A stretch of 64,000 bases of DNA from Lachnospiraceae bacterium. Lineage in GTDB: Bacteria > Bacillota > Clostridia > Lachnospirales > Lachnospiraceae. Below are positions 23,942 through 32,431 of this stretch, in pieces. Numbering within the stretch: the first letter of the stretch is position 1; each line of letters opens with the position of its first letter. The DNA lies in assembly GCA_022793375.1 (NCBI GenBank), contig JAAWCS010000068.1, positions 1 through 64,000 of the forward strand. Reading direction: 5' to 3'. A program made the position numbers and the translations under genes. Below the pieces are notes generated by a model. The model did no database searches. It was not told the origin of the DNA and saw only the letters and a list, made by a program, of their open reading frames with translations.

Positions 23942-24676
23942 ATGATTCGTTTCATTCTCGTATTTTTGACCATTGTTCTGTTTTTAATCGGCGGCATCCC
24001 GCTTTTGCTGATCGAAGCCCTAATCGGCTGCTTCAATGAGCCGTTGATGCGGCGCAGTTCTCTGCGCATTGTCCAGTGGGTCTTTCGGGTCATCCTTTGG
24101 GAGACCGGGGCTAAGATCACGGTCCTGGGCCGGGAGAATATCCCGACTGACCGCTCGGTGCTCTATATCGCCAATCACCGCAGCTACTTTGACATTCTTC
24201 TCGGCTATACCAACGTTGTCGGGCTCTGCGGCTTTATTGCCAAAAAAGAAATGGACCGCTTTCCGCTTTTAAACAACTGGATGCGCAACCTCTACTGCCT
24301 GTTTCTGGACCGGGACAATCTAAAGGCCGGCCTGGACACAATCCTCAAAGCCATCGACTATGAAAAACAGGGGATTTCTATTTTCCTCTGTCCGGAGGGG
24401 ACCCGCAATCAGGGCACGGAAATGCTGCCCTTTAAAGAAGGGGGCATGAAAATCGCCGAAAAATCGGGATGTCCGATCGTCCCCGTCGCTATCGTCGGTA
24501 CCGACGATCTGTTTGAAAATCATGTGCCCTGGATTCGCGCCGCTCAGGTGACGATCCGCTTTGGCGAACCGATTTATACCGATTCCCTGGAACGGGCCGA
24601 AAAAAAGCACCTGGGCGCAAAGACCCAGGCGGTGATTGCCGCCATGCTCGATGAGATGAGACAGACGGCCAAATAA
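23942..24676 (+). CDS. plsC: 1-acyl-sn-glycerol-3-phosphate acyltransferase
   Basis: 244 residues. An N-terminal membrane helix (FILVFLTIVLFLIGGIPLLL) precedes the acyltransferase domain with the catalytic NHRSYFD (H79, D84, i.e. HX4D) and FLCPEGTRNQG (the EGTR box). It acylates lysophosphatidic acid at the membrane to give phosphatidic acid. I start at 23942, with AGGAAAGGG upstream; the longer frame to 23831 has no ribosome site and non-family sequence. A small CGCCG/CGGCG hairpin (about 23898-23913) lies before it. Confidence 0.92.
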   Translation: MIRFILVFLTIVLFLIGGIPLLLIEALIGCFNEPLMRRSSLRIVQWVFRVILWETGAKITVLGRENIPTDRSVLYIANHRSYFDILLGYTNVVGLCGFIAKKEMDRFPLLNNWMRNLYCLFLDRDNLKAGLDTILKAIDYEKQGISIFLCPEGTRNQGTEMLPFKEGGMKIAEKSGCPIVPVAIVGTDDLFENHVPWIRAAQVTIRFGEPIYTDSLERAEKKHLGAKTQAVIAAMLDEMRQTAK

Positions 24677-24700
24677 TACGATCACGGATTTCGTTGTTTT

Positions 24701-24742
24701 CTATGCCCCGGCCGCGCGGACCATACGGCGCGCAGCCGGGGC
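24701..24742. terminator. Bidirectional terminator plsC / small ORF
   Basis: ATGCCCCGGC...GCCGGGGCAT forms a GC-rich stem with T-rich sequence on both outer sides; it lies between the convergent plsC and the importer operon. Confidence 0.8.
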
Positions 24743-24750
24743 ATATTCTT

Positions 24751-24981
24751 TTACTCGTCAAACTCCACCACGACATAAAAACCGCGCGGCGTCTGCTTGA
24801 TCTCCTTTACGATCCCCTCCTGGGAACGCAAACGTTCTCTAAGCGAATAATTGGCCGACATGGCAACGGCCGGCTCCACGACATAGTACCAGCTGGAGGG
24901 CAGTACGCCCTCCGAGATTTTTACCGAATCGCCGACATGTACCAGGCCCTCTCGTTCCATTTTAAAATCCATCTGGCGCAT
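24751..24981 (-). CDS. Small conserved-type protein, function unknown
   Basis: 76 residues (MRQMDFKMEREGLVHVG...GFYVVVEFDE), beta-rich and with no membrane segment or Cys. I recognise no named domain. Start at ATG 24981 is set by AAGGAG seven bases upstream; the frame to 25014 is less likely. It is the last gene after the ABC importer ATPase, behind a GC-rich hairpin at 25053-25086, so it may be expressed at a lower level from the same transcript. The alternating hydrophobic pattern VGDSVKISEG...GIVKEI suggests an SH3-like small barrel, which is only a guess. Confidence 0.6.
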   Translation of the reverse strand: MRQMDFKMEREGLVHVGDSVKISEGVLPSSWYYVVEPAVAMSANYSLRERLRSQEGIVKEIKQTPRGFYVVVEFDE

Positions 24982-25052
24982 TGCTGCTCTCCTTTTCCAA
25001 GTCCCGGCCGGCATACGCGGCCGTCCAAAGTCCTACCCGCCAGCGGCTTACG

Positions 25053-25086
25053 GCCGGCCAAAACCTTAACGGCCGGTTTTGCCGGC
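25053..25086 (-). terminator. Hairpin after the ABC ATPase gene
   Basis: CCGGC-CAAAACC and GGTTTTG-CCGG arms around TTAACGG form a GC-rich hairpin without a long T-run; it could be a partial terminator or RNA-processing site. Confidence 0.35.
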
Positions 25087-25099
25087 GCCCGCTTCTCTG

Positions 25100-25894
25100 T
25101 CAGGACAGAAGCATTCGGTCGTTGGCAAATGTCCCGGCGCTGGCCTCCTCAAACTTTGCCAGCAGGTCGGCTACTTTGAGGTTCTTTTTCTCCTCGCCTT
25201 TTACATCGTAGATAATGCGGCCCTCGCTCATCATTATCAGACGGTTGCCGATGGAAATCGCGTCTTTCATATTGTGGGTTACCATCATCGCCGTTAAGCG
25301 GCTGCCGGTCACAATCTCGTCGGTCAGTTCCAGCACCTTGCGCGCCGTTTTGGGGTCAAGCGCTGCCGTATGCTCGTCCAAAAGCAGCAGTTTCGGCTCT
25401 TTCAGAGTTGCCATCAAAAGCGTCAGTGCCTGGCGCTGGCCGCCCGAGAGCAGGCCCACCTTGGCTGTCATCCGCTCCTCCAGGCCAAGGCCAAGGCGTT
25501 TCAGCTCTTCGTAATATTTTTCTTTTTCCTCGTGGGTCACACCCCAGCGCAGACCGCGGCGGCGGCCGCGGCGGGCCGCCAGCGCCAGATTTTCCTCGAT
25601 CTGCATGCTGGCCGCCGTCCCCATCATAGGGTCCTGGAAAACACGGCCTAAAAGCGCCGCCCGTTTATACTCCGGCTCCCGCGAGAGGTTGACTCCGTCC
25701 AGAAAAATTGTTCCGCAGTCGATCGGGTAAACGCCGGCAATCATATTCATCAGCGTGGATTTACCGGCGCCGTTGCCGCCGATGATTGTCACAAAATCGC
25801 CTTTTTCCAGGTGCAGCTGAATGTCTGTCAGCGCCTTTTTCTCATTTACGGTTCCTTTATTAAAGGTTTTGCTTACATGGCTGATTTTAAGCAT
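25100..25894 (-). CDS. ABC importer ATP-binding protein (TrpZ-like)
   Basis: 264 residues. Walker A is GGNGAGKSTLMNMIAG, the signature is LLSGGQRQALTLLMATL, and Walker B is LLLLDEHTAALDP. It belongs to the uncharacterised-ABC group (COG1101) that pairs with COG4120 permeases and COG2984 binding proteins; streptococcal members import tryptophan or tyrosine. ATG 25894 overlaps the permease end by 8 bp and has a GGAGGAG site, so the longer frame to 25978 is rejected. Third gene of the importer operon. Confidence 0.9.
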   Translation of the reverse strand: MLKISHVSKTFNKGTVNEKKALTDIQLHLEKGDFVTIIGGNGAGKSTLMNMIAGVYPIDCGTIFLDGVNLSREPEYKRAALLGRVFQDPMMGTAASMQIEENLALAARRGRRRGLRWGVTHEEKEKYYEELKRLGLGLEERMTAKVGLLSGGQRQALTLLMATLKEPKLLLLDEHTAALDPKTARKVLELTDEIVTGSRLTAMMVTHNMKDAISIGNRLIMMSEGRIIYDVKGEEKKNLKVADLLAKFEEASAGTFANDRMLLS

Positions 25895-26813
25895 GGCGCT
25901 CCTCCTCTCCAGCTTCCGAATAGCCGGCCGCCCGCCGCCGCTTTTCCAAAAGCACCGGAATCGACAGCGCCAGCGCAACCAGTATGGCTGTCAGAAGCTT
26001 TAGATCGTCGGTGGAGAGCCCCATCTGCAGCACAACCGCCACAATGATGCGATAGATGCAGGAGCCTGCTAAAACCGCGATCAGTTTGATGGCAAAATTT
26101 GTTTTATGTCCCAGGATTACTTCGCCGATGATGATCGACGCCAGGCCGATTACGATCGCCCCCATGCCCTGCTTGACATCGGCATAGCCCTGATGCTGGC
26201 TGACCAGCGCCCCGGACAGGGCGACCATACCGTTGCTGAGCGCCAGTCCGAGAATCTTATAGGTATTGGTGTTCATGCCCTGGGAACGGGCCATATTCTC
26301 ATTCGTGCCGGTGGCACGGATCGCCGAGCCAAGTTCCGTGCCGAAAAACCAGTACAAGACGCCCACCAGCACAAAGGCCACCGCGCAGCCGGCCAGCAGG
26401 CTCACCCAGTTCTGCGGCAGCCCTGTCGCGTCCACCAGCTGCTTGAAGATGGTGTCTACCTTTAAAAACGGCGTATTGGACTTGTCCATAATCCGCAGGT
26501 TGATCGAATAGAGTCCCAGCTGGGTCAGGATCCCGGCCAGGATTGCCGGTATCTCACATTTCGTATAAAGAATCCCCGTTACAAAGCCGGCTGCCATCCC
26601 GGCTGCCGTTGACAGCAGGACGGCCAGATACGGATTGATCCCCGCGCGTACCATCAGGGCCGCGCAGGTACAGCCGCCCAAAGCAAACGTACCGTCCACC
26701 GACAGATCGGCAATATCCAGAATGCGAAATGTCAGATAGATGCCCAGGCCCATAATGCCCCAGAGAATCCCCTGGCCCAGCGCTCCCTGTATGGCTAACA
26801 TCATACCGCTCAT
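25887..26813 (-). CDS. ABC importer permease (TrpY-like, COG4120)
   Basis: 308 residues, hydrophobic throughout with about eight to nine membrane spans, of the branched-chain-amino-acid/ribose permease superfamily. Typical stretches are GLGIYLTFRILDIADLSVDGTFALGG and ATGTNENMARSQGMNTNTYKILGLALSNGMVALSGAL. It forms the channel of the importer. The C-terminal EAGEEERHA overlaps the ATPase start. The substrate is not visible; an amino acid such as tryptophan is possible by family. Confidence 0.9.
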   Translation of the reverse strand: MSGMMLAIQGALGQGILWGIMGLGIYLTFRILDIADLSVDGTFALGGCTCAALMVRAGINPYLAVLLSTAAGMAAGFVTGILYTKCEIPAILAGILTQLGLYSINLRIMDKSNTPFLKVDTIFKQLVDATGLPQNWVSLLAGCAVAFVLVGVLYWFFGTELGSAIRATGTNENMARSQGMNTNTYKILGLALSNGMVALSGALVSQHQGYADVKQGMGAIVIGLASIIIGEVILGHKTNFAIKLIAVLAGSCIYRIIVAVVLQMGLSTDDLKLLTAILVALALSIPVLLEKRRRAAGYSEAGEEERHA

Positions 26814-26826
26814 AATATCCTCCGGT

Positions 26827-27894
26827 TTATTCGATGATCGTGGCTTTGGAACGCAGATCGTCGGGAATCGTGACCTGCAGATCGGCCGCCGCCGTCGTAT
26901 TGATGCACAATGTACAATCCTCGGCCGCTACTTTCTTTACCGCCATGGTGCTGATGTCGGCGCCCTCCAGTACGTCGGCCGCCATCTCGCCGGCCATCTG
27001 GCCCAGATTGTAATAGCTCAGACCATAGGTCGCAAGACCCCCGTTTTCCACCATTCCCTCTTCACCGACAATACAGGGCAGCCCGTTGGCATTGGTAACC
27101 ATCGTCACGGTCGCCATTGCTTCGGCCATCAGGTTGTCCGTGGGAACGTAAACGGCGTCCACTTTTCCGATCATGGATTCGGCCACCGACTGGATCATGC
27201 TGGAATCGGATACCGTGTACTCCTCCCAGGCCAGCTGCAGCTGATCGCAGACAGCCTCGGCCAGCTCCGCCTGCACCCGCGAATTATCCTCGGAGGAGCA
27301 GTACATGATTCCGATCTTTCCCGCCTCCGGCAGAAGCTGCTTTAACAGGTCGATCTGCTCGGCAATCGGGTTCATATCGGAGGAACCGCAGACGTTTGTA
27401 CCGGAAACCTCGTTGTCATTTACCAGACCCGCCTCGGCAAAATCGGTAATCGCCGTGCCCACGATCGGAATGGTCGTCGTCTTGGCCGCCACGGCCTGCG
27501 CAGCCGGTGTCGCAATCGCCAGGATCAGGTCGCTTTCGTTGTTGACCAGCTTCTCGGCAATCGTCGTGCAGTTGGAAATGTCGCCCCCGGCGTTGTTAAA
27601 ATCAATGGCAATATTCTCGCCGTCCACATAGCCCCGCGCGGCCAGCGCCGCGACAAAGCCTTCATAGCTGGCATCCAGCGCCGGATGCTCGGCCAGCTGG
27701 ATGACGCCGATCTTTATCACATCGCCGCCGGCTGTCTGGGAGCCGTCCGCCCCTGCCCCGTCCGCAGCCTGTGTGCCGGAACCTGCCTCTGACTGTGCCT
27801 CGGTAGAAGCAGCCTTCGTATCGCCGCAGGCCGCCAGGGCGGCCAGCATCGCCAAGGCCAACAGCATCGCTATTGCTTTCTTCACATTTTTCAT
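26827..27894 (-). CDS. ABC importer substrate-binding lipoprotein (TrpX-like, COG2984)
   Basis: 355 residues. The signal peptide ends in LAALAAC (lipid Cys23), followed by a Ser/Ala/Gly-rich linker, then the ABC_sub_bind fold (KIGVIQLAEHPALDASYEGF...; GIMYCSSEDNSRVQAELAE). It captures the substrate outside the membrane. First gene of a three-gene importer transcribed from 27976, with a perfect palindrome in the leader that is a likely operator. Ribosome site GAGGAG. Confidence 0.92.
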   Translation of the reverse strand: MKNVKKAIAMLLALAMLAALAACGDTKAASTEAQSEAGSGTQAADGAGADGSQTAGGDVIKIGVIQLAEHPALDASYEGFVAALAARGYVDGENIAIDFNNAGGDISNCTTIAEKLVNNESDLILAIATPAAQAVAAKTTTIPIVGTAITDFAEAGLVNDNEVSGTNVCGSSDMNPIAEQIDLLKQLLPEAGKIGIMYCSSEDNSRVQAELAEAVCDQLQLAWEEYTVSDSSMIQSVAESMIGKVDAVYVPTDNLMAEAMATVTMVTNANGLPCIVGEEGMVENGGLATYGLSYYNLGQMAGEMAADVLEGADISTMAVKKVAAEDCTLCINTTAAADLQVTIPDDLRSKATIIE

Positions 27895-27920
27895 AATCGT
27901 TCTCCTCTGTTTTATGATTT

Positions 27921-27936
27921 AACGCTTTAAAGCGTT
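27921..27936. promoter_or_regulatory. Perfect 16-bp palindrome, likely operator of the importer
   Basis: AACGCTTTAAAGCGTT is self-complementary and lies just downstream of the -10 box, where a bound repressor would stop transcription. No matching regulator gene is adjacent. Confidence 0.6.
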
Positions 27937-27947
27937 GTACAAATACG

Positions 27948-27976
27948 ATGATACACCTTTTCCCCGGGGATGTCAA
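27948..27976 (-). promoter_or_regulatory. Promoter of the TrpXYZ-like importer
   Basis: On the minus strand TTGACA (27971-27976), 17 bp, TATCAT (27948-27953). The rest of the 27,977-28,141 gap shows no gene or recognised element. Confidence 0.8.
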
Positions 27977-28141
27977 CGTTTTATTCTTTTCAGTCCGCTT
28001 ATTTTGCGCTATACTGTTTGTTGTAGCGATCTCGTCTGCCGCGGCCGGCCAACGAGGCCCTGCGAACGCGGCCAACATCCATTCACAGGTAATAGGATCG
28101 GATCACTGCCTGGTGGAACTGACGCTTTGCGGATAATCAAT

Positions 28142-28172
28142 AATGGGGCTGTTGCAAACGCAAATAGCCCCA
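28142..28172 (-). terminator. Hairpin at the end of the opp operon
   Basis: ATGGGGCT and AGCCCCAT form an 8-bp stem with a second GCAAAC/GTTTGC pairing inside. It follows the last opp-linked gene by 55 bp. There is no pure T-run, only TATTGATTAT. Confidence 0.6.
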
Positions 28173-28226
28173 TACAGATCCTTTGATTCAGTTTTTAACA
28201 AGACGGCGAAACGCCACCACGCAGGT

Positions 28227-28529
28227 TCAGCCCCACACCCATAATAAGAACGCCGTGACAAGCGCCAGGCCGCCGATAAAGGCAAAGGCAATCAGCAATG
28301 CCGCCCTCAGCGCGCCAAAGACATACATGCGCCTCTCCTCGCGGGAAACCGTATGCTCTTCCCAGGGGCGGTCTGCGCGCGCATGGGAGGCGGTCTCCGG
28401 CGTCGGGGGGCCTAAGTTTTCCGGCTTCCGCCCGTTTCGCATAAGCCCGATACCAGGACGCGGCACCGCGCTCATATCGGCAATGGTACGCCCATCGTCA
28501 TCCTCATACACGCGTTCTTTTCCGTTCAT
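28227..28529 (-). CDS. Small membrane protein at the end of the opp operon
   Basis: 100 residues: a charged N-terminus (MNGKERVYEDDDGRTIADMSAVPRPG) and one long membrane segment near the C-terminus (ALRAALLIAFAFIGGLALVTAFLLWVWG). It starts 3 bp after oppF, so it is translationally linked. I recognise no family. Together with the membrane protein at 36092-36634 it brackets the opp genes, which suggests an accessory role in the peptide importer; this is inference from position only. Confidence 0.7.
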   Translation of the reverse strand: MNGKERVYEDDDGRTIADMSAVPRPGIGLMRNGRKPENLGPPTPETASHARADRPWEEHTVSREERRMYVFGALRAALLIAFAFIGGLALVTAFLLWVWG

Positions 28530-28532
28530 CGC

Positions 28533-29708
28533 CTATTTTCCTTCATTATCATACAAATGGCACACGACATAATGCCCGGGTTCAATTTCCTTCTGTACCG
28601 GGGCTTCTGTCTTACAGCGCTCCATACAGTTCGCACAGCGCGTATGGAACTTGCAGCCCGAGGGCGGATTCGCCGGCGAAGGAATCGATCCCTCCAGCAC
28701 GATCCGGTTCATCCGCACCGTAGGATCCGGAATCGGAATCGCCGAGAACAAGGCCTTTGTATAGGGATGCAGCGGATTCGCAAAGATATCCTTTGTCTCC
28801 CCGTATTCCACCAAATTGCCCAAATACATGACGCCTACGGTATCCGAAATATGCTCAACCACGCTTAAATCGTGGGAGATAAACAGGTAAGTTAAATTGT
28901 ACTGCTCCTGAAGCTCCTTGAGCAGGTTGATGATCTGCGCCTGAATCGAAACGTCCAGCGCCGATACCGGCTCATCGCAGACCACAAACTCCGGATTGAG
29001 GGCCAATGCTCTGGCAATGCAGATCCTCTGGCGCTGTCCGCCGGAAAACTCATGCGGGTAGCGTTCTTTGTGGAACGACTGCAAACCGCACTTGTCCATA
29101 ATCTCGTCGATATAATCGTTGTATTCTGCTTTGGACACCAGATTGTGCTCCCGCACCGATTCGCCGATTATTTCGCCTACCGGCAGACGGGGCGACAGCG
29201 AGGAAAACGGATCCTGGAAAATAATCTGCATCTTGGTGCGCATGGAGCGCATTTCCTTTGCCGTCAGGTCGTAGACCTCTTTGCCGTTAAAGAGTACCTG
29301 GCCGCCCGTTTTCTCCCCGGTCAGACGCAGGATCGTCCGCCCGGCCGTCGTCTTGCCGCAGCCGGATTCGCCTACCAGACCCATTGTCGTACCGCGCTTT
29401 AAATTGAAGGTGATGCCGTCCACGGCCCGCACATAACCGACCGTCTTGGAAACCATGCCTCCCTTAATCGGAAAATACTTCTTTAATTCGTTCACCATCA
29501 GAATATACTGAGGGTCATATTCCACCGGAACAAAATCGTTTTTCGGCGGCTGTATCACTTCCTTTTTGCCGTCGTCCGCAAGTCCTTTTTGGATACGCTC
29601 TTTGCGCTTGTTCTGTTCTTCTTCCAGCTGCTGCGGCGTCTTTGCGCTGGGATCACCCGGATGGACACGCCCTGCGCCGCCGGCAATACCACCACGATTC
29701 AATGCCAT
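28533..29708 (-). CDS. oppF: Oligopeptide ABC importer ATPase OppF
   Basis: 391 residues. Walker [18 protein letters not shown], signature [18 protein letters not shown], Walker [12 protein letters not shown], and the OppF/DppF C-terminal Cys cluster [14 protein letters not shown], which in this family can hold an iron-sulfur site. The first 65 residues are a charged, Gln/Glu/Lys-rich extension not found in ordinary OppF. The ATG follows the oppD stop with no gap, with a GGGGGG site. It works with OppD to drive peptide uptake. Confidence 0.93.
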   Translation of the reverse strand: MALNRGGIAGGAGRVHPGDPSAKTPQQLEEEQNKRKERIQKGLADDGKKEVIQPPKNDFVPVEYDPQYILMVNELKKYFPIKGGMVSKTVGYVRAVDGITFNLKRGTTMGLVGESGCGKTTAGRTILRLTGEKTGGQVLFNGKEVYDLTAKEMRSMRTKMQIIFQDPFSSLSPRLPVGEIIGESVREHNLVSKAEYNDYIDEIMDKCGLQSFHKERYPHEFSGGQRQRICIARALALNPEFVVCDEPVSALDVSIQAQIINLLKELQEQYNLTYLFISHDLSVVEHISDTVGVMYLGNLVEYGETKDIFANPLHPYTKALFSAIPIPDPTVRMNRIVLEGSIPSPANPPSGCKFHTRCANCMERCKTEAPVQKEIEPGHYVVCHLYDNEGK

Positions 29709-30857
29709 TTACTTGCCCCCCTCTCTGTCATAGTACCGATAACAGCTCACCTTATGCGTCGCGGAAAGGCTGATTTCATGCGGATAGTCTCCGCCGCACT
29801 GCGCCACGCACATTTCACAGCGATCTTTGAAATAACAGTAATTCGGCATATTGATAGGGTTCGGCACCTTGCCGGGGATCGCGTACAGCTTATCCACCTG
29901 CTTGCCCACTACCGGTTTGGACGCCATCAGACCGATGGTATAGGGATGCGCCGGGTGAGCAAAAATCTCCTCTGCCAGGCCCTTCTCCACGATGCGGCCG
30001 GCATACATTACGACCACATAGTCTGCCATCTCCGCGATTACGCCCAGGTCATGCGTAATAAACATAATCGACGAATTGATCTTATCTTTCAAATTGCGCA
30101 GCAAATCAAGCACCTGCGCCTGGATCGTCACGTCAAGCGCTGTCGTCGGCTCGTCGGCAATGATGATCCGCGGACTGCAGGCCAGAGCCATGGCAATCAT
30201 TACACGCTGGCGCATACCGCCGGACAGTTCGTGGGGGAACATCTGATAAACGCCCTCGCTGTTGGCAATTCCTACCATTTTAAGCAGCTCAATCGAGCGC
30301 GCTTTGATGTCCTCCTTGCTCTTGCCCTCTCCATTGTGCAGGGCAATGACCTCCGATACCTGGTCGCCGATTCGGAATACCGGGTTGAGGGCTGTCATCG
30401 GCTCCTGAAAAATCATAGATACGTAATTACCTCTAAGCTCCTGCAGCTTATCGTTGGGCATCTTCGTCACATCGTAAGCCTTGTCGCCCATATTCAGGCG
30501 GATCTCGCCTTCCACGATCTGGCCCTGCGGCCGCTGCAAAAGCTGCATCAGGCTCAGGCTGGTCACGGACTTTCCGCAGCCGGACTCGCCTACTACGCCT
30601 ACGGTCTTGCCGATCGGCACTTCAAATGTCACGCCGTCCACCGACTTTACCGTACCCGCATCCGTGAAAAAGTAGGTGTGAAGATTATCAAACTCCACCG
30701 CATTTTGCGGATCGCGCATCGTTGTCAGATACTCCGATTCCGGCACGTTCTTTCGCTTGCGCTTCTTTTCAAATTCATTGGTAATCCGACGGTTCTCCTT
30801 GGTAATCCGGCGGGCCTCCTTTGCCGAGAGATATCCTTCTGCTTTTTTCTTCGCCAT
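29709..30857 (-). CDS. oppD: Oligopeptide ABC importer ATPase OppD
   Basis: 382 residues. Walker A GESGCGKSVTSLSLMQLLQ, signature ELSGGMRQRVMIAMALA, Walker B IIADEPTTALDVTIQAQ and the C-terminal CYFKDRCEMCVAQCGG Cys cluster typical of OppD. About 55 residues rich in Lys/Arg/Glu precede the domain, a longer start than normal; ribosome site GAGGAG supports it. It lies 14 bp after oppC. The partner OppF has a comparable extension, so the two tails may interact. Confidence 0.93.
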   Translation of the reverse strand: MAKKKAEGYLSAKEARRITKENRRITNEFEKKRKRKNVPESEYLTTMRDPQNAVEFDNLHTYFFTDAGTVKSVDGVTFEVPIGKTVGVVGESGCGKSVTSLSLMQLLQRPQGQIVEGEIRLNMGDKAYDVTKMPNDKLQELRGNYVSMIFQEPMTALNPVFRIGDQVSEVIALHNGEGKSKEDIKARSIELLKMVGIANSEGVYQMFPHELSGGMRQRVMIAMALACSPRIIIADEPTTALDVTIQAQVLDLLRNLKDKINSSIMFITHDLGVIAEMADYVVVMYAGRIVEKGLAEEIFAHPAHPYTIGLMASKPVVGKQVDKLYAIPGKVPNPINMPNYCYFKDRCEMCVAQCGGDYPHEISLSATHKVSCYRYYDREGGK

Positions 30858-30871
30858 AGTTTTCTCCTCTC

Positions 30872-32416
30872 CTACCGCTTCATCTTAGGGTCAAAGGCAT
30901 CGCGCAGGCCGTCGCCCACAAAGTTAAAGCCCAAAACCGCCGTCAGCAGGCAGATGCCGGCCGGAATCCAAATGAACCAGTAATTTGTCAAAACAAAGGA
31001 GTTGTTTACATCGTTGATGATATTGCCCCAGGAAGCAAAAGGGAATTTTACGCCCAGGCCCAAAAACGACAGCGTCGCTTCCATAATAATCGTAGAACCC
31101 AGCCCCATCGTACAGGTTACGATCAGCTGCGGAATTACATTGGGGATCAGATGGCGGAAAATACGCCGCGAGACACGGATCCCGCAGGCTTCCGTCGCTG
31201 TCATAAATTCCTGCTCACGCAGAGATAAAATCTGCCCGCGCACCAGACGGGCCACGCCCGGCCAGCCCAGGAAACCCAACACCAACATCAGATAAACCAT
31301 GCGGATTTGAGGGTCCACGTTCATACCGTCCATCGCCGCACCCAAAATAATCAGCAGCGGCGTAGAGGGAATACAATAAAATACGTCTACAATACGCATA
31401 ATCAGGTTGTCCACCCAGCGCCCAAAATATCCGGCAAGGCCGCCTAAAATTACGCCGATCACCGTTTCGATAAAGACGACGATAAAGCCGACCATCAGCG
31501 ACACACGGCCGCCGTACATCAGACGGGTCAGCATATCCATGCCGTTTTTGTCCGTACCCAGGGGATGTTCCTTGGAGGGACTTCCATATACTTCATAGAC
31601 ATAGGTTTTCGTTGCCTGCGTCACGGACCAGACTTTTGCGCTGGCATCATAGGCGATGGTGTATTCGCTTTCTTCCCCCGCCTCGTTGGTATACAGGAAT
31701 TTCTCTTCCCCGTTATCAATCGTTTCTTCCAGACGCTCTTTAAAATCGCGGGTAATATTTACGCCGCTTACCTTGGACTGCACGACCACGCGGCTGATAT
31801 AGGCAACTTCCGTTCCGTCCTGCAAAATATCGTGCTCGGACACCGTATACTCAATCCCGTCTGCCGTAAACGCGCTTTCGCCGTTCATGTAGGCTTTCAG
31901 CGCCTCGTACTTAGCATTAAAAGAAAGTTCCGGCATATTGTCGGCCGCATGGACAATATCCTTGCAGGCAATTGCCAGGATCTTGCCTTCGCTGTCCCAT
32001 ATGGAGTAAAAATCCGGCCCCTCCTCTTTCAGGCTGTAAGAATTATCCCGATACGAAAATTCCGTCTCACCCTTCATCTGCGCCAGCAAAAACTGCGCCT
32101 GGGAAGTAGCGCCGAATTCGCCGCCCTCCCGCACGCTGTAACGCAGCTCGTCGTTGCGCGTCGCGGCTACGTACTCTTTTTCCATGTAGGTATAGGTATA
32201 AAACTGTTCGTCCTGGCCATAAGGCATAATCGCCCCGCCGACAAAAGAAAACAGGAACATAACGGTCAGCATCACAAGGCCCACAACCGCGATCCGGTTG
32301 CGGAAGAAACGCTTTACTACCAGCGCCCCCGGAGAAACCACCTTGACCCGGCGGTCATCGTTGAGGGAGAGCTGCTCTTCTTCAGACATCGTATTTTTCT
32401 TATTCTCGTCAGACAT
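30872..32416 (-). CDS. oppC: Oligopeptide ABC permease OppC with a large extracytoplasmic insert
   Basis: 514 residues, against about 300 for ordinary OppC/DppC. The first membrane helix (about 42-62, AVVGLVMLTVMFLFSFVGGAI) and the permease domain from HPLGTDKNGMDMLTRLMYGG (about 284 on) are normal; the EAA loop is in ACGIRVSRRIFRHLIPN. Between them, residues 70-282 form a hydrophilic insert rich in Tyr, Glu, Asp and Ser that must lie outside the membrane because OppC helix 1 leads there. It may contact the binding protein or the substrate. The frame is uninterrupted and uses similar codons, so the insert is genuine. Confidence 0.93.
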   Translation of the reverse strand: MSDENKKNTMSEEEQLSLNDDRRVKVVSPGALVVKRFFRNRIAVVGLVMLTVMFLFSFVGGAIMPYGQDEQFYTYTYMEKEYVAATRNDELRYSVREGGEFGATSQAQFLLAQMKGETEFSYRDNSYSLKEEGPDFYSIWDSEGKILAIACKDIVHAADNMPELSFNAKYEALKAYMNGESAFTADGIEYTVSEHDILQDGTEVAYISRVVVQSKVSGVNITRDFKERLEETIDNGEEKFLYTNEAGEESEYTIAYDASAKVWSVTQATKTYVYEVYGSPSKEHPLGTDKNGMDMLTRLMYGGRVSLMVGFIVVFIETVIGVILGGLAGYFGRWVDNLIMRIVDVFYCIPSTPLLIILGAAMDGMNVDPQIRMVYLMLVLGFLGWPGVARLVRGQILSLREQEFMTATEACGIRVSRRIFRHLIPNVIPQLIVTCTMGLGSTIIMEATLSFLGLGVKFPFASWGNIINDVNNSFVLTNYWFIWIPAGICLLTAVLGFNFVGDGLRDAFDPKMKR

Positions 32417-32431
32417 CGCTTACCCCCCTCT

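Noticed and set aside
28003-28136. Short plus-strand frame upstream of the TrpX-like gene
   Set aside because: It lacks a ribosome site, and codon pattern and hydrophobicity are not convincing.
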